From contig USKL01000107.1 of NCBI GenBank assembly GCA_900555225.1, positions 1 through 5,916 on the forward strand: a stretch of 5,916 nt of DNA, given 5' to 3'. The position numbers were made by a program, and so were the translations under genes. Under the pieces are notes generated by a model. The model was not told the origin of the DNA. It ran no database searches and worked only from the letters and a program-made list of their open reading frames with translations. Source of the stretch: an uncultured Collinsella sp. (GTDB lineage: Bacteria > Actinomycetota > Coriobacteriia > Coriobacteriales > Coriobacteriaceae). Below are positions 4,961 to 5,916 of the stretch, piece after piece (positions within the stretch are counted from its first letter, which is position 1; every line of letters begins with the position of its first letter).

Positions 4961-5665
4961 ATGCCTTATTACTATGGATACGGCTTTGGCATCGACCCGC
5001 TGTACCTGCTGGTTGTTCTTGTCTGCACGGTGCTTGGCCTTGCCGCACAGAACTATATCAACTCGACGTACAAAACCTGGTCCAAGGTTCGCTCGGACGG
5101 CGATACGGGTGCCACAGTCGCTCGCCGCATGCTCGATGCCAACGGTTGTAGCGCCGTGGGTATCAAGGGTGTCGCTGGCGAGCTCACCGACCATTACAAC
5201 CCGCAGGACAACAACCTGTATCTGTCGGATGCCAACCGTTCGGGCGGTTCGGTCGCAAGCGTTGCCGTCGCCTGCCACGAGGCGGGCCATGCCGCCCAGC
5301 GTCAAAGCGGCTATGCCATGATGAAAGTGCGTACCGCCCTCGTGCCGGTCGTCAACTTTACCCAGAACACCTGGACCATCGTGTTACTCTTGGGCCTGTT
5401 TATGAACATTGCCGGGCTCACGACCCTCGCGTTGATCTTCTTCTCGTTTAGTGTGCTGTTCCAACTCGTTACGTTGCCTGTCGAGATTGACGCCAGCCGA
5501 CGTGCTGTGGCGTACATCGAGCAGTCGGGCATGAGCTCCAAGCAGGTCAACGGCGCCAAGAAGGTACTGACGGCAGCCGCGCTTACCTATGTGGCTGCAG
5601 CGCTCACTTCGATCATTCAGTTGCTCTACCTTATGGCTCGCTACAACAGAAACTCCAACCGATAA
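4961..5665 (+). CDS. YugP-like membrane zinc metallopeptidase
   Basis: This 234-residue integral membrane protein of the neutral zinc metallopeptidase family typified by Bacillus YugP (about 225 residues) is predicted to cleave proteins at or in the membrane. Its substrate is unknown. A Tyr/Gly-rich start (MPYYYGYGFG) precedes the first hydrophobic span (about 14-29). HEAGH at 106-110 supplies two zinc-ligand His and the catalytic Glu. Two closely packed hydrophobic spans follow (about 130-170), then PVEIDASRRA, where Glu175 is the likely third zinc ligand, and a last span at about 205-227. GGAGGA at 4949-4954 lies 6 bases before the ATG and fixes the start. It follows rnd by 64 bases in the same direction. 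A TAAAAT sequence at 4920-4925 could be a -10 box, but I see no matching -35. Confidence 0.88.
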   Translation: MPYYYGYGFGIDPLYLLVVLVCTVLGLAAQNYINSTYKTWSKVRSDGDTGATVARRMLDANGCSAVGIKGVAGELTDHYNPQDNNLYLSDANRSGGSVASVAVACHEAGHAAQRQSGYAMMKVRTALVPVVNFTQNTWTIVLLLGLFMNIAGLTTLALIFFSFSVLFQLVTLPVEIDASRRAVAYIEQSGMSSKQVNGAKKVLTAAALTYVAAALTSIIQLLYLMARYNRNSNR

Positions 5666-5777
5666 CAAATGGGACAGGCAGGCGCCGCGGGGATTCGTGT
5701 CCTCGCGCTGTACTATGTGTTGGACTTAATTTCGCACGGGGCCGGAGCCTCTGTGCTCGATAACGAAAGGAGGCTGC
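5666..5777 (+). other. Intergenic region between the metallopeptidase and xseA
   Basis: It contains a modest hairpin, CGCGGGGA (5686-5693) with TCCTCGCG (5700-5707), closed by one G-U pair and a 6-base loop. No T tract follows, so it is not a clear terminator. TACTAT near 5711 could be a -10 box but lacks a convincing -35. The ribosome binding site AGGAGG (5768-5773) belongs to the next gene. Confidence 0.35.
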
Positions 5778-5916
5778 GTGGCAGGCTGGAACCTAACCGG
5801 TAATGCCGTTTCCGCCGAGTTCGACGGTTCGGACGAGCAAGAGCGCAAGGAGCTCAGCGTGAGCCAGGCGGTGGAGATTGCCGCCGGTGCGCTCGATGCC
5901 ATTCCGCAGCTGAGCG
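5778..5916 (+). CDS. xseA: Exonuclease VII large subunit, N-terminus (cut by the right edge)
   Basis: The first 46 codons of a rightward gene are present. It starts with GTG, 4 bases after AGGAGG (5768-5773). After a short variable tail, residues 27 onward read LSVSQAVEIAAGALDAIP. This matches the opening of the N-terminal OB-fold (tRNA-anti-like) domain of XseA, usually Leu-Ser-Val-Ser-Gln-x-x followed by a helix and then a Val-x-Gly-Glu strand just beyond the edge. XseA with XseB degrades single-stranded DNA to oligonucleotides in repair. The catalytic domain is not visible, so the call rests on this short match. Confidence 0.72.
   Translation, partial: MAGWNLTGNAVSAEFDGSDEQERKELSVSQAVEIAAGALDAIPQLS

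Noticed and set aside
5669..5803. 44-codon ORF starting just after the metallopeptidase stop
   Set aside because: It has no ribosome binding site and overlaps the xseA start, which carries its own AGGAGG. It also runs through the intergenic hairpin.

Overview
This is a chromosomal stretch from a fairly GC-rich Gram-positive bacterium. The gene set and sequence style suggest a gut member of the Coriobacteriia (Actinomycetota), with Collinsella or a close relative the best guess. The evidence is a sortase-anchored C69 dipeptidase, an actinobacterial-type three-Trp leader peptide, AGGAGG ribosome binding sites and GC-rich third codon positions. The taxonomic call is inference; no rRNA or tRNA gene is present.

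Left end (1-388, minus strand). This stretch holds what looks like a complete tryptophan attenuator. There is a TATAGT-type promoter, then a 22-residue leader peptide with a strong ribosome binding site and three consecutive Trp codons. A pause hairpin overlaps those codons, and a UUCG-capped Rho-independent terminator follows. The regulated gene, probably trpE, would lie almost wholly beyond the left edge; at most its first codons are inside.

389-2608 (minus). One gene encodes a secreted 649-residue C69-family N-terminal-nucleophile peptidase with a signal peptide, a Pro-rich repeat spacer and an LPTTG sortase anchor. It has its own terminator downstream. Upstream is an AT-richer leader of about 200 bases with a candidate promoter and a GNRA-capped hairpin close to the start codon.

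2563-3664 (minus). A two-gene unit follows: a diacylglycerol/lipid kinase-family protein, then a 30-residue single-pass membrane protein whose ribosome binding site overlaps the kinase stop codon. A strong terminator closes the unit.

3665-5916 (plus). Transcription diverges from a short shared promoter region. Ribonuclease D (rnd) comes first, then a YugP-like membrane zinc metallopeptidase, then the first 46 codons of what is probably exonuclease VII large subunit (xseA). These three may be partly co-transcribed, but each has its own ribosome binding site and a gap of 60-110 bases ahead of it.

No insertion sequence, CRISPR array, phage or defence system is visible. The most notable items are the trp attenuator, the small membrane protein, and an 11-base long-range complementarity linking the small gene's start to its own terminator.
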